64,000 nt of DNA. Source: Fasciola hepatica (Eukaryota > Platyhelminthes > Trematoda > Plagiorchiida > Fasciolidae). Under the pieces are notes generated by a model that did not search any database, was not told the origin of the DNA, and worked only from the letters and a program-made list of their open reading frames with translations. Positions 12,801-23,640 of the stretch are shown in pieces (positions within the stretch are counted from its first letter, which is position 1; the number at the start of each line of letters is the position of its first letter). The translations under genes and the position numbers were made by a program. The DNA lies in the NCBI GenBank assembly GCA_948099385.1, contig CANUEZ040000062.1:744001-808000 (forward strand), given 5' to 3'.

Positions 12801-12974
12801 TCGGTGGAAACCAATTATCGTTGAAGCAAGCGCACAAACTACGAATTTAGCTCTGTGGCACAGAGCATCAATCAGAACTGTCCAGAAGTAAGTTTATACC
12901 AGTTCAAAAATTGACCGAATGAAATTTATCAAGTTACTCTGCACAGGCAAGCTCACGCATCTTCAGGTTACTAA
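12801..12974 (-). repeat. Diverged solo LTR-like repeat
   Basis: Related to the two LTR-like direct repeats at 28589-28743 and 30160-30325. It shares ggtggaaacca, an atcgtt/gtcgtt block, an aagca-caaac-aacgaat-like block and the end catcttcaggt (catctccaggt in the other copies). No internal Gypsy sequence adjoins it. A solo LTR left by recombination is the simplest reading, but divergence is high. Confidence 0.4.
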
Positions 12975-15808
12975 AAATGGATTCGCTGAAGCCGAAGAAT
13001 TCTGACCTTCAGATTGTCTCAATTACCGGGGACGTGAGTCGCATCTTGCCCTCTTCCGCGAAACAATCATTAGCACTTGGCTCTCTGCCCGCTGACCAAG
13101 CTTTATTCAGTTGTTTATACTGATGTTCCGATCATAATGCTATATCAGACAAGGTCTTCTCGTCCAGCGAAAATCCCATTTCAACAGCATTTACTATAAT
13201 CCATCCTACTCACAGTTTTTGAAAGCCGGTTCAGCAAAGAACTGATCATTGTAACTTCAAGTTTGGATATGTAAATCCCTCGGATGTGGTTTCGTAGTTC
13301 ACTCCGCTAAAACACTGTATGTGATGACTCGGTATGCAATTCACGTGACAGCTTAGCGGTGACATGCTGTGGGAAGCCATAGTCAATCAGGACTACCGTG
13401 ACGCGGTGTAAAACGGCCAACTATCTTTGGTTCACCGGTAATCTACAAGTTAGTAACAATGATTTCATTTATGTATTTAAATAAGAAATGCAACAAAACT
13501 TAAGGTACAGTTACGCAGCCGTGGTCTTGTTGTGCTTCGGTGTTGGAGCGATTTCGATACTTCTCCGTTCAAGTATTTCGATTAGAACACTACCTCAATA
13601 CAACCGAGTAACTATACTACAGGTGATTTTGAAAGACGGGCAAATCTTATATTCGGCTCAATTCAACGTGTGCGAAAACATGCTAGCAAACTGTGTACCG
13701 CATCACCGACACTGCAGATATTGAACTTCACATCGGTTTCGCCTTGCTCCCTCCAATCGGGCTTGCTGTCCGACGAAATGAAGTAGCTAACTCTGACTGG
13801 CCGTTTCTAGCAAGAGGTTCACTATAAATACTGTAAATTAGATTTATTAGACGGTGCTTTCGATTTCCCTTCTTGATCAGCAACTCTAACAAAAACAAAA
13901 TTATTTAAACATAGCATGCCCACAAGTGCATGAAATATGAAATCATACTGAGCGGCCAGTTTGACTCAAATAAAGTCAAATTCGTTGCATTGTTCATTTT
14001 TGCAACACCCGAACCCGAATTAATGTTCACTTCGTTACTATGTTGACTTGTGGACCATTGCAGCATGGCCAGCTGAAAGGACAAAGATGTTGAGCTTATG
14101 GGAAGCCGTGAATGCTCTGGAGTGTGTCTACCGTCACTGGGTCACGCATGAGGAGTTGGGTCGGATGAATGAGAAGGACAACAGACTAAGAGTGAGAGAT
14201 TGGGTAGAGCACATGGAATTTGTTCACTCTCGTTTGTGCGTGTGTATTTGCAACTCTGCATGGGCGACTTGGCGTTTAATTCGCACCCTAATCTATCCGG
14301 TCCTCTGCCCGTTATAATCAAGTTTATTGTCGACTTGCCCCATTCACCTTGTGATGGTTTGTAAGCTTGCTCTTTGTGTGGGAAATGACAACGCCCAAGA
14401 CTATTCAGGCGCTTCACAATGGGCTGGCGATTTAGGGCAATGTTTGTGTGTACAATGTGTGCCGAGACAGCGTGAGCGGAATAGCCGTGCATATGTGCAC
14501 GCGCTTTGGGTCTCTGTCTGTTTTGTTCGCACTAAGCGAACAGCAGACAGCTGGACGTTCCGGCTCTACAGCTCACGATGCGAAACGCACAAGCGTCAAA
14601 TAGACCTAATCCTCTCAGGTCAAGCGCAGCACGGATGACCCGCATTTGTGACTGTGTGTGGATGGTGGATGTGCGTTCGGAGGTGCGCACTCCCGCGCAG
14701 CTTGGGCAGACAGAGTTAGACAAACACGATGGAAGGCTATACACAACGCGGCGATGTTGCGTTCAGATAGGCTGTGCGTACACATCCGCGTCCGAGCCGC
14801 CTAGCGAGCAGCTTCATATCCCCAAATGAACAAAGACCTATGCTTCAGTGCCTGTTCATAGGTAGATGGCCAACCCATTGTCGCCAAACCACATGATAAT
14901 GCTTTCACGTGGCCACCTTAGGTCGATAGATCGTCAAAAGTAGACAATAATCAGAAAACCGTTGACTCAGCGAAAGTCGTATTCCTGGTATACAAACTGA
15001 GTCAGGTTTTTCGCTTAAATCGCATGACAGCATCTTTCTGAAATAAATCTCAATTTTTAGCCCAGTGAAATAGGTAGAAAGGTTCATGTATTTAAAAAAC
15101 AAACCTACTTTCAGTCATTCTCAGTTTTGTAAAGAGGGAACAGTATATATGACTAGGTGTATAGTACGAGTGTAGCATAAGGAGGGAGCGGTAGAGACAG
15201 GCGGTCACACCGGTCCGAAGACCTGGTATGGATGAATTTTCACGTGCACAACCTGTTAGCCTTCGACCGGTCTACAGTTGCGTTGCGCTGGCACGACAAA
15301 CAGTGACTGAGAACAACCTTGTTCGCCAACCTGCCCTATCTAAACTTGATCTATTTATGTGTTTGTTTACCTATGGGAAGGCATGCAATGAGTTAAATTA
15401 ATTCCCACTTTATATACCCGTGAATTCAGGCGTGTTGTTGTGTAAACGTTTGTAGACATCATTGCTGAAAGACCTCCATTCTATACTGCATAGAAATATG
15501 ATACCTATCTAGTACTTTCTGTGAGGACTTCAACCAAGAACATGCGAGTTTCCGGTCCCGCGCGCAAACAGAAAGAGGTATTAGCGCACTACATATAAAT
15601 TGAATTATACAGCAATTTAGTGTCTTTTAGAGTTTTAAACCCAACTTTCCTTCGATCAGATCGTGATAGTGTGAGGAGATGGGACTTAAACAGATAACTG
15701 TGAATGATACAAGCGAATAGAGAGAAAATCAGCCTATGGTGAAACTTAAATGTGGCTTGCGACAAAATTACGTGACACCCAATGTCGAAATCCCATCAAT
15801 CACACCAG
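12975..15808. other. No recognisable gene
   Basis: Overlapping frames of up to 116 codons occur on both strands at 14.05-14.83 kb, where the sequence is locally richer in G and C and frames stay open by chance. A 78-codon frame at 13488-13724 starts with a hydrophobic segment but has no recognisable domain. I cannot assign any of these. Confidence 0.4.
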
Positions 15809-16258
15809 TTAGTGGATGTCTACCGACAGAACACGCGACGAGGTGGGTGAGTGAAGACTACAGGAGAACTTAGCGCAAGTGATATGATTAGTGAGATAGG
15901 CCACGAAGAGATGAAGACATGGCGGATAATATGATATCATTAGAGGGGAGAAAAAGATCGATGATGTGTGCTTACTCAATAGGCGACTTGAGTGAAGGGG
16001 ACGATCAGTAACTAGGGTTTGTTTAGCAGTGCAAACGCATCCGGTTCGCGACCTATGTTGTCTGAGACTGCGAGGATTGAGGGAACCGTCGTTGTGGATA
16101 TTAAAGTCTGCACAAATTATGATACGAGCAGACGTGTCGGGTTGTAAAACTTTCACTGTTAAGGTGAGCATATCAAACAATAAACTATTTAACAATGGGG
16201 TGGACGACAGAGAAAACAGAAGTATTAGGTTACTGAAGGAAACTGAAGTTTCAGTCAC
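15809..16258 (-). pseudogene. LINE endonuclease fragment (relic)
   Basis: A 149-codon open frame. Its first half resembles the apurinic-type endonuclease domain of a jockey/CR1-like non-LTR retrotransposon: a hydrophobic lead-in, then a segment like VLQPDTSARIIICADFNIHN, where the D-F-N triplet corresponds to the family's catalytic GDFN motif (here ADFN). This is followed by an N-P-R-S-L block and a degenerate block in place of the usual L-V-T-x-P-T-R region. The second half is not recognisable and is probably read out of frame. No reverse transcriptase follows on this strand. I infer a truncated, dead LINE piece. Confidence 0.45.
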
Positions 16259-17202
16259 AGTTTGAACCCTTCGACCAGGAAAATTATGATCTGGAAGCCG
16301 ATTTTCTAACTGTATCCCTTACAAAAGCCTCAAACAGCAGGAAGAGAGTAAAGAGTATTATAATGACAATGAAGACGTTTGATGCTCCCAGAAAAGGGAC
16401 TTTTTTGTTTCGGACAAAACAAATACTGAGTATCAGTATTTCACATGGATAGTGATGCGTGGCTCAAATTGCAATAATTTTTGAGTGCAATCTGAGAATG
16501 AATGCTGTGCAATTCATTCAAGATCTTGGTGAAAGTGAGTAGGAAAAATAAGAACCATACCCCTGCAACTTGTAGCGACGTGCCGTACAAGGTCTCAGTA
16601 AGTTAGACTTGGCATGGCGCCAGGCGACAGCGGATTTCACTACGACTGTAACTGAGTAAGGCACATCAATGAAGATGGGCACGATAATCATGTGAACTAC
16701 TGTGCGAACCAGCTCTGTTTATCAATGTAATCGTTTTTCGTTGCCTTCAACTGTCCTGTAACTCCTATAGACGTTTCTGCTGTGCTGGATGACCATACAT
16801 ACAGCTCACGTCAGTAGAATGTGGCTGTTGTATCGAAATATCAATATCTTGGATTAAAACACACCCTGTCCCATTTTGAACTCCAGTGAAACATTTGGGA
16901 TTTTCTGTCGATGTAAGTCTACACAAACGGAAGAGTCTTCAACGCCATTCATGAGTTCTAGTATCCTCATCGAAGGGCATAACATCGAAAATGAAGTAGT
17001 CCGAAATCCTACTGTAAGTATATTTTATCTTTGTTTCTTCATTCTGAGCAATAAAGATCTTTGCATTTGATCACCAGGTGGGTGTTTTATAATGGGGTCG
17101 AGAATGCGCTAAAAGTATTTCACATCCTTCAGGTATATTATTCGGGGTAAAAGTGATTTCGACGGGGCAAAGTTCAAATCCGAATACGATCCCACTATAG
17201 TG

Positions 17203-17203
<1 letters not shown>
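16259..17203. other. No recognisable gene
   Basis: Only short frames and no family motif. The flank of the TA run carries agttcaaatcc, a weak B-box resemblance that I do not score. Confidence 0.45.

Positions 17204-17297
<94 letters not shown>
17204..17297. repeat. Microsatellite (TA)n, about 94 bp
   Basis: Uninterrupted alternating T and A. Ile-Tyr reading frames on both strands are products of the repeat. The true length may differ because such runs are often mis-assembled. Confidence 0.97.
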
Positions 17298-17299
<2 letters not shown>

Positions 17300-17377
17300 A
17301 AACACCAAATCTCACTATCCCACGTACAAAAATTCTCGAGAAAGCATCGACAAATAGGGGTTCGCCGAAAGCATTTC

Positions 17378-17575
17378 GTGCACTATATTATGATACATAA
17401 GCTTCGTGAACCATATTTGGTGAATGATGAATTAAGCCAGGAATTCCTAAAACGACTTCCAGTAAAATTTTCTATCCTGAGTGTAGTGTCTGATTTAAAC
17501 GGTCATGTATACTACGCGGAGAATCGATCCAGGGCCCTGTTCACGCATCGACGTACGCCTGTTGATATTTAATCA
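17378..17575 (+). pseudogene. Possible retrotransposon Gag fragment
   Basis: A 64-codon frame contains ELSQEFLKRLPVKFSILSVV. Its spacing resembles the F-L-x-R-L-P-x-x-V-x-x-I-L segment of Ty3/Gypsy Gag proteins of invertebrates. No zinc knuckle or protease follows within the next 300 bp. The call rests on one short motif and could be chance. Confidence 0.3.
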
Positions 17576-19421
17576 CGCTTCAGCCAGACCGGTGTTGACT
17601 GATCGATCCTGCAACGTAACGATTCTCCTTGCTTGGCCAACACTCACTTACTTTCGAACTACTCTGCTTACTCATCTACTGCGGCAGGATTTGTGCTTAC
17701 TTTCATACAGATAAATGGAGTACTATCACTATATGTTGTATCAGTGATTACGAACACAACACGGGGGAAATAAATGTAACAGAGAACTATTAGAACCCTT
17801 ATTGCAGATTAACATATCTAAGCCATTATTTATGTTTGGGCAGTTGCAACTGTATTCACTAACAATATATTAAGGAGATAAAAGACAATCATCAGAACGG
17901 TCAGTCGATATGTCATTCGATCGGTTAGTCGGTATACTGACTGATCACAAAGGAGTATAGGTGGTGAGTGTGGCCAGCCTCATTGCTTAACTATCAGTGG
18001 CCTAGATCAATCGGTCTACGGCCCACGAGTGCTTCATTGCCTTCTCAACGCAATTGGATTGATCTGTCGCAGAAACGTCTGTCACAAATTTAAATGCACC
18101 CGTTTTGATCAACCGATCAACCTCCCCTTTCGATAACTTGTTTCACTGCACTTTTCGCTCACGCGTCAACCGCAAGCACCACCTCCAACGCAATTCCTCG
18201 GTGCAATCTAGTATGTGGTCTTAGTACCTAGGCCGAGTGAGAATATGAGCACTCCAAGGTCTTTTCTCGTTGATCTCCTTGACGAACGTAATCGTAGAAT
18301 CTCACGGAGTGTGCACTCCAATAATTGGTCAGCCTGTTCCATTTATCGTTTTTAATTAATTGCACCCAGTTAACCTAACCAGGCCAGGTCACCGGTAGAT
18401 CCTATTTTATCGTTTATATAATTTGTCTTTTATTATATATAGTGAAACAAGTGACCGGCTGATCACTACGCCTTATGGTAAATAATCTTGACTGGAATAT
18501 TAAGCACCGAAAACATATTAGAGTCTGCACTGCAGTTTTTGACCTGGATAACTGACCTAGTCCATACTCTGTGAGAATGAGAATGACTTGGTTTGGTCAA
18601 CGTAAAACCATCCTTCACGTACACATCTGTTTACCGGTTTAGACTTACATTTCGACTTGAAAACAGGTCTTACTCAAACTGTTCCACACTGATAGATTCG
18701 TGAAATGCCAGAGCGTAGGTGATTAGCCAAAAGCCGAAAAAGAGCCCAGTTTAGAGAGTCTGAATATCTCCTCCAGACTTTTGACCATTTCTTGTTATTC
18801 CTCTCATGAGTGTCGCACGTCCATTTGATCCGAAACGAAACATTTCACAATATATTGGTGGTTGTCGGTATCGAATGGTTAGTTGGATCGACGGACACTG
18901 CGAAAGCAAATTGATGTTCTTTGTACCTCATTTCGTTCAGTTATCAATTTACTGTTGCAATGAACACAATAGTCGTCTTCATTTGGCCTAGTTACACAGA
19001 AGCCTCACAAATGACGTTTCCTTCTGGGGCATTTCTTTCAGTAAACTCTGAACAGGTAATATAAACATAAGACAGCACGAAGTCTCCGTCAGTAGACTTG
19101 CCCACTTTCGAACATTCGTGTTTCGAATTCAAACAAATCATAACCGTGGTGGTTGTGCACTATCTGGAACTAATAAACATAGTTATCTGAAGGGTTGCAA
19201 CAGCACGTGACCCAACTGATTTCGATTATATTGATCAACGGTGTGTTGCTTGCCCATCGGACTTCTCTGGCGACATTCCTTTAGCTATTCCGATGAATCT
19301 TCCTGCTTTCCGGTTCCGATGAACACTCTGTAGCCACCTGGTCGAATGGTAGTCTCACATAAATTCAATAAGTTACTTTTGTTACCGAATTGAGTACTAT
19401 CACAAGCTTAGGACTCAAAAT
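17576..19421. other. No recognisable gene
   Basis: Short frames only; no repeat partner found within the window. Confidence 0.5.
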
Positions 19422-19590
19422 ACGCTGTGCAGTCAATAAAAAGACCAACATCGGGAGCCGGAATAGAGCAGAGGTTATTCCGCTAGTCGGCTCGCGTCGT
19501 TGGACTTTTGGACGCGAAAAAATGCGACTGGATTCTCCATTATACAAGATTCAGGCTCCTCTTGCCAATAATCCGTTCTAGGAGTGAAAA
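19422..19590 (-). repeat. SINE-like element, degraded third copy
   Basis: The right part matches the elements at 7.0 and 21.6 kb: a ggctcgcg block, a diverged gcgactggattctcc block, then caagattcaggctcct and ttgccaataat before the end at about 19578. An imperfect flanking pair, aggactcaaaat at 19410-19421 and aggagtgaaaat at 19579-19590, may be an aged target duplication. The tRNA-like body is largely lost. Confidence 0.5.
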
Positions 19591-20346
19591 TCCTCCTATT
19601 TCTCGAGTGATGGATTTACTGGACCATATTACAAAACACGTTATAGCCAACAGACAAGTTCAACACGGATGATCCGTTTTGAAAATCATCATTTATACTG
19701 CTGTGCTATAACGATTTTGGTTCCACCCATTTATTGATACAGTAATCCTATATAACGAGCTGCAATATAAATCGAAAATAAGGACTAAAATTAGATGGGA
19801 ACGGTATCTCTCGAGGTGAAATCAGATGTTCTGTGTTTGATAAAAGATGTTACAATTTATATGACGTGGAAATCCAGGGAATAGAGAACGTGCTAACAAC
19901 CTGTCTATTCGGTGTGTTTGTGTAAAGTGATGGGGAGTGAAGTGGACACGGTCATGGCGCCTTCCTACCGAGAAATGTGATGGCGTAAACATGACCCGGA
20001 GATCAGTTGACCCCCACTGAAATGACGAATGTTTATATGCGCTGTGTAAACGTTCGTATGTGTCCGTGCCATCACAGACCATGCGAGGTGGAGGGCATGC
20101 ACTAATCGCTTTTATGCACAGAAGTCCGGTGTCAGTTGCCTTATTCCGATGGCTTCGGCGATAGCCAGTGTACGTATCCGGAACTGTTCCGATCGGTTTT
20201 TGACGCCAGTCAAACGCTAAACGCGCCAGATAAATTTCTGGGCCGTATCGGGATGTGTGCAGCACCGTCTGAAATGAATCACGTGCTGTTTTATGCTGGA
20301 AACCTTTAGTCAATTCCCACTCAACAGAGACAGTCAGCTAAGTGCA
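19591..20346. other. No assigned gene; 163-codon minus-strand frame
   Basis: A minus-strand frame of 163 codons (20313 to 19822) is one of the longest outside clear transposon genes, but I recognise no domain, signal or motif in it. It ends near the start of the Gypsy element on the other strand. It may be a chance frame opposite decayed gag sequence. Confidence 0.3.
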
Positions 20347-20349
20347 CTG

Positions 20350-20530
20350 TCAAGAATACCAAATCCAATCTCATTTGTCATTGCAACGCTCACCAGTACA
20401 GAGAATGGAATGCGTGTAAGTCTTGTGGACAAACACATTCCAGTCTAACTTACCGATTTTGTAATGCCTAGTGTCATAAATGTAATAAAATTGGGCACAT
20501 TCAATCTGAATATTTGAGCAAGCAAGCCTG
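20350..20530 (+). pseudogene. Gypsy Gag zinc-knuckle remnant
   Basis: One frame reads C-x2-C-G-x-T-H, then a Y-R-F-C-N-A block, then C-H-K-C-N-K-I-G-H. This is the paired-cysteine lead-in and CCHC nucleic-acid-binding knuckle typical of invertebrate Gypsy Gag. A stop codon (TAG) sits between the two cysteine groups and the last Cys of the knuckle is replaced by Tyr, so it cannot encode a working knuckle. Confidence 0.7.
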
Positions 20531-21112
20531 CTTAGTACGACTCTCTCTTGAAAGTAGATGCATATCCGTCGATTTCCAGTCCCTCGTGTTATTATATTTC
20601 TGGTGAATGCCTGTGTGAGACCTTCTTTCATGATGGTTCTGGGATTGCTGACTCGTTTATTTTTAACACTTTTTTTCAAAGTCTTGATACAGCTGTCGAA
20701 CATACTAATGAAAACTAGGTACCCGCACTGGGATAATGTGAATTAAATATCACTGATCATAATTCAAGTACTTTCACGTGCTCATTTCTTGCGGCGCTTC
20801 TATCAAAAATAGTATGGAAAATGTTCATTTTCTTGGAATGATCGATGTCATTGCAAGCGGTATTCGCGTGTCATTATTACTTTTATTCGAATCCCATCAG
20901 TCTTCCTCCGACACCTCAAACTTCATTGTTCTTAAATTCCTGATGGTATCAAAAAGACGCCCGTGAAACCTGATGTGACGAAATCCTCCATTTTTAACAA
21001 AAGCTGCGTCATTCCACTCGGATCATGTGAGCCAGTAAAACAGGCGTTGAATGACTTGGTCTCCAAGGTGATAATTCCTGGTTCAAAATCATTGTGCAAC
21101 TATGCTCAAGCT

Positions 21113-21114
<2 letters not shown>

Positions 21115-21171
<57 letters not shown>
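21115..21171. repeat. Microsatellite (TA)n inside Gypsy RT
   Basis: About 57 bp of pure TA. The RT reading frame differs on the two sides, so the run has grown or been inserted after the element lost function. Confidence 0.95.
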
Positions 21172-21173
<2 letters not shown>

Positions 21174-21592
21174 TTACATCCTTGAGTTCTTCAATTTGGA
21201 TTATTCCCATTATGATCCCGTTGAAAGGACCCCTAGAATTTGCGGCGACTACCGTGTCACAATGAAGGAACATTTGAACCAGTCAAGTTGTCTGACTCTC
21301 AAACCAGAGGAAATTCTCCATCAGTTTCATGGTCCTAAATTCTTCTCGAAACGTGATTTGAAAGACGCATTTTAGCAAATTCCACTTGGTGCTCAGTCTC
21401 GTGAACGGACAACCTTTATTAACCTTTTGGTTGTTTCAATGCAATTCTTTGTCTTTGATCTTAGTAGTTCACCTGCCATTTTTCAAAGGACTTCTTATTC
21501 TATGATTTCAGATTTGGAGAGTGTTTCAGCGTATCAGAATGACATTGCTGTGCATAAACCCACTAAAGAATGACACGAAGAAAGTTTACTTT

Positions 21593-21837
21593 GTAATGGA
21601 AAATCCGCTTGAGTTTTTCACATCGAAAAGTCGGATTCCACGAGCCGGAAACGAACCGGCAACCCTCCGCATGCCGGGCAGATGCTCTACCAGCTGAGCT
21701 ATGGCGGTCCGGACAGACGGGTGTGAATAACGCAAGTGACGCCGGCTCGCGGGGTCCGACCTTTAGATGTGAAAAATGCAAGTGGATTTTACGTTGCATG
21801 AGTATCAGGCTCCTCGTGCCAACAATAAATTCTGTGG
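21593..21837 (-). mobile_element. SINE-like element with tRNA-Ala-like body
   Basis: A 245-bp insertion within the Gypsy RT. AAGTTTACTTT is present at 21582-21592 and again at 21838-21848. Removing the element with one copy of the duplication restores continuity of the RT reading frame, so the ends are well defined. The element has two arms that pair with each other (about 21595-21652 with 21745-21815: tttttcacatc/gatgtgaaaaa and gagccgg/ccggctc blocks). Between them, on the minus strand, is a tRNA-like cloverleaf. Beyond the right arm is a 3' block with caggctcctcgtgcc that is shared with the copies at 7.0 and 19.4 kb. There is no poly-A tail and no coding frame. The duplication length fits LINE-assisted insertion, but the inverted arms are unusual for a SINE. 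Confidence 0.85.
21637..21708 (-). pseudogene. tRNA-Ala(GGC)-like sequence
   Basis: Read on the minus strand it has tagctcagctggtagagc (D-arm, A box), a 5-bp anticodon stem with loop CCGGCAT giving anticodon GGC (Ala), a short variable region and a 5-bp T stem (gccgg/ccggc) around TTCGTTT. The acceptor stem has only five of seven pairs, and the T loop lacks the conserved A58. It is therefore not a standard tRNA gene but a tRNA-derived module of the surrounding element. The A and B boxes could still drive RNA polymerase III transcription. Confidence 0.7.
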
Positions 21838-22199
21838 AAGTTTACTTTCTTTATTCGACAGAGTGCATAAACATGAGGTTACTACCAATCCTGATAAGTG
21901 CGCATTTTCTACATCTGCTATCCCCTGTTTAGGTCGTTTGGTTGATGCACATGGTTTTCTTTCCGACCCCAAACGTTTTGTACCTTTATCTAATACTGCT
22001 TCTCCAAAATGTCTCACTGAATTAAGTACACTTTTAGTTCCCTCCGGTACTATTCCAGATTTATTCCCAATTTCCCAATCAAAGCTTCCCCATTGCTTGA
22101 TCTTGATCACTCAAAAAACATCGGTCATTACTGCGTGAACAATGCTTACGCAGTCTGCTTCATTTTCTGTCAATAGGTGTTATGTTTCGTTCATTCTCG

Positions 22200-22670
22200 C
22201 CACATTGGCCCTCTACAAGTCTTTACAGGTGCATCACCCACCGGCGCCTTTCTAGAACGGGATAGTCGATCGATCTTGTATTTCCTGATGTCTCAGTTCT
22301 GCCGAACGCGGATATTTCCAAACCCAACTTGAAGCGTAAGCTCTACTTTGAGCTGTTATCCGCGTGCACAACTATTTTTTTGTGTGCTTACCTCAATGCT
22401 GTGACAGACTATGAAGCCTTGAAGTGCACTTACGTTCCGCAAAAATCGTCAACAGTTGTGGTTCAGCGATAGAATGTTGCATTGGCTGCATATTCATACG
22501 ACATTCAACATAGGAAAGCCCAATCCACTCCGAATGCCGATCACTTGACTCAGTTGGAAGAGACTCCCACCTCCGACTATCTTCTTGCACAACTGCCGGT
22601 TAGTCGGTCGAACTTAATTCGTAACTCTAGGAAATACCACTACGCAATCGTCGATTATGTTCGACGAGGT
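22200..22670 (+). pseudogene. Gypsy RNase H remnant
   Basis: Starts with VFTGASPTGAFLERDSRSIL at about 22222-22281, matching the opening of Gypsy RNase H with the first catalytic Asp changed to Gly (T-G-A-S for T-D-A-S). It ends with Y-S-Y-D-I-Q-H-R-K and N-A-D-H-L (about 22492-22550), the end of the RNase H/connection region where Gypsy elements read N-A-D-x-L-S-R. Stops and frame changes lie between. The domain would remove the RNA strand during cDNA synthesis. Confidence 0.65.
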
Positions 22671-22829
22671 TAGAAAGCCGATATTAAATGCCAGTTTCCG
22701 GAGTTCTACAAAACGTCGTGCGGAAAATTCTGTCACACGTGACGATATTTTATGTCTAAATGTCACAGTTATTGAGCCTCCCGCCATTACGAACAGCACT
22801 GTTGGAAGATTTGCATTCCGGACACCTGG

Positions 22830-23640
22830 GTGCAGAGAATATAAAGCCTCTTGCTCGACTTACTTGTTGGTGGCCGGTGATTTATGTCGTACTGTTGAGT
22901 CATTAGGTAATTGCATGCCTAGAGCTCATCCACATCCATCAAGGTGGACCCCGTGACCAATGTTCTCACAGTCCTGGCAGCGCATTCATGCCAGTTACTG
23001 TGGTCCCTTTTTGAACAAGTATTACGCATTGGTTATTACTGATTCGTACTCACGCTGGCCGGTGATTTTACCAATACAGCTCTCCGTAAGGCCTTCAGTC
23101 GGGTAGGTGTTCCACATGAAATCATTACCGATAATGGAAGTTATCATTCAGCCTGAGAAGGTGACATTAGTTGACGTTATGTGCTAACTCCACCCGGGCA
23201 CCCACAATAAAACGGATCAGGTGAGAATTTCGTTTTGACGTGAACGAGTACAACTGCCTCGGCATGCACCAATACATTCGATGAGCTAAACAGAATTGTT
23301 GATAATTTATCAATGCAACAGCGTAGTGCTGTTCAGTCGACCACAAGCGACAGTCCTGTCATGCTATTCATGAATCGAATCCTGAGGACAAACTTATAGA
23401 GTTTGGAATCTGCTGAAGTAGTTTTCATTGAGGAAGTGAACTAAAACCCCGGGGAGGTATTGTGCTAAATAAAATGCGGCAGCGAGTTGTTCGTATTCTT
23501 GACCCAGACAATGCTTCTGTGCACCGCAGACATCTATATCAAATTACTTTTAATATGCCCGTTTCCAAATCTATTTCTGACCATACGAACGCTGGTCTTT
23601 CTGAGTCCGCTTCAGAAAAGAACGACTGAAGCTATCTAAC
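22830..23640 (+). pseudogene. Gypsy integrase remnant
   Basis: A W-W-P block near 22870 marks the integrase zinc-binding region. Next come C-G-P-F-L-N-K-Y-Y-A-L-V and T-D-S-Y-S-R-W-P (about 23000-23065), around the first catalytic Asp of the core. After a frame change follows F-S-R-V-G-V-P-H-E-I-I-T-D-N-G-S (about 23090-23145) with the second catalytic Asp. The remaining 3' part keeps only scattered similarity. Several stops and shifts make it non-functional. In an intact element this enzyme inserts the cDNA into the host genome. Confidence 0.75.

Larger units (their letters stand above)
20963..22140 (+). pseudogene. Gypsy reverse transcriptase, split and mutated
   Basis: The upstream part has the L-V-S-K-V-I-x-P-G-S primer-grip-side lead-in. 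After the TA run and a frame change come P-R-I-C-G-D-Y-R-V-T, a K-P-E-E-I-L block and K-F-F-S-K-R-D-L-K-D-A-F, the fingers/palm region with the first catalytic Asp, then a stop codon at 21373. At 21532-21543 the usual Y-x-D-D catalytic box reads Y-Q-N-D. The frame is then broken at 21592 by the SINE-like insertion. It resumes after 21849 with the thumb-side block (N-P-D-K-C-A-F and L-G-R-L-V-D-A-H-G-F). The first half normally copies RNA into DNA with the second; here both are dead. Confidence 0.85.
20347..23640 (+). mobile_element. Degenerate Ty3/Gypsy LTR retrotransposon
   Basis: Motifs occur in Ty3/Gypsy order on the plus strand: Gag zinc knuckle (20.35-20.53 kb), RT (20.96-22.1 kb, split by an insertion), RNase H (22.2-22.6 kb), integrase zinc-binding and core regions (22.8-23.2 kb) and a C-terminal tail to about 23.6 kb. 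Every domain is interrupted by stops or frame changes. The RT metal-binding motif is altered and a TA microsatellite interrupts the RT. I did not find matching LTRs around it. The element is an immobile fossil that has served as target for a later SINE-like insertion. Confidence 0.85.

Noticed and set aside
14048..14829. Cluster of overlapping frames of 70-116 codons as a possible gene
   Set aside because: Frames are open on both strands at once in GC-richer sequence, with no domain, no coherent splice pattern and no similarity I recognise.
17109..17400. Long Ile-Tyr reading frames on both strands
   Set aside because: They are produced by the (TA)n microsatellite. The same holds for the frames across 21.1, 26.2, 43.8 and 46.3 kb.
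19822..20313. 163-codon minus-strand frame as a real gene
   Set aside because: No motif, signal, splice partner or repeat support; length alone is not enough in 64 kb. Left as unassigned.
21637..21708. A functional tRNA-Ala gene
   Set aside because: Two of seven acceptor pairs fail and the T loop lacks the conserved A58. It is embedded in a repeat with other copies.
21563..21932. Open frames on both strands across the SINE-like element
   Set aside because: They run through the inverted arms and tRNA-like body and match no protein; the structure and target duplication explain the sequence.
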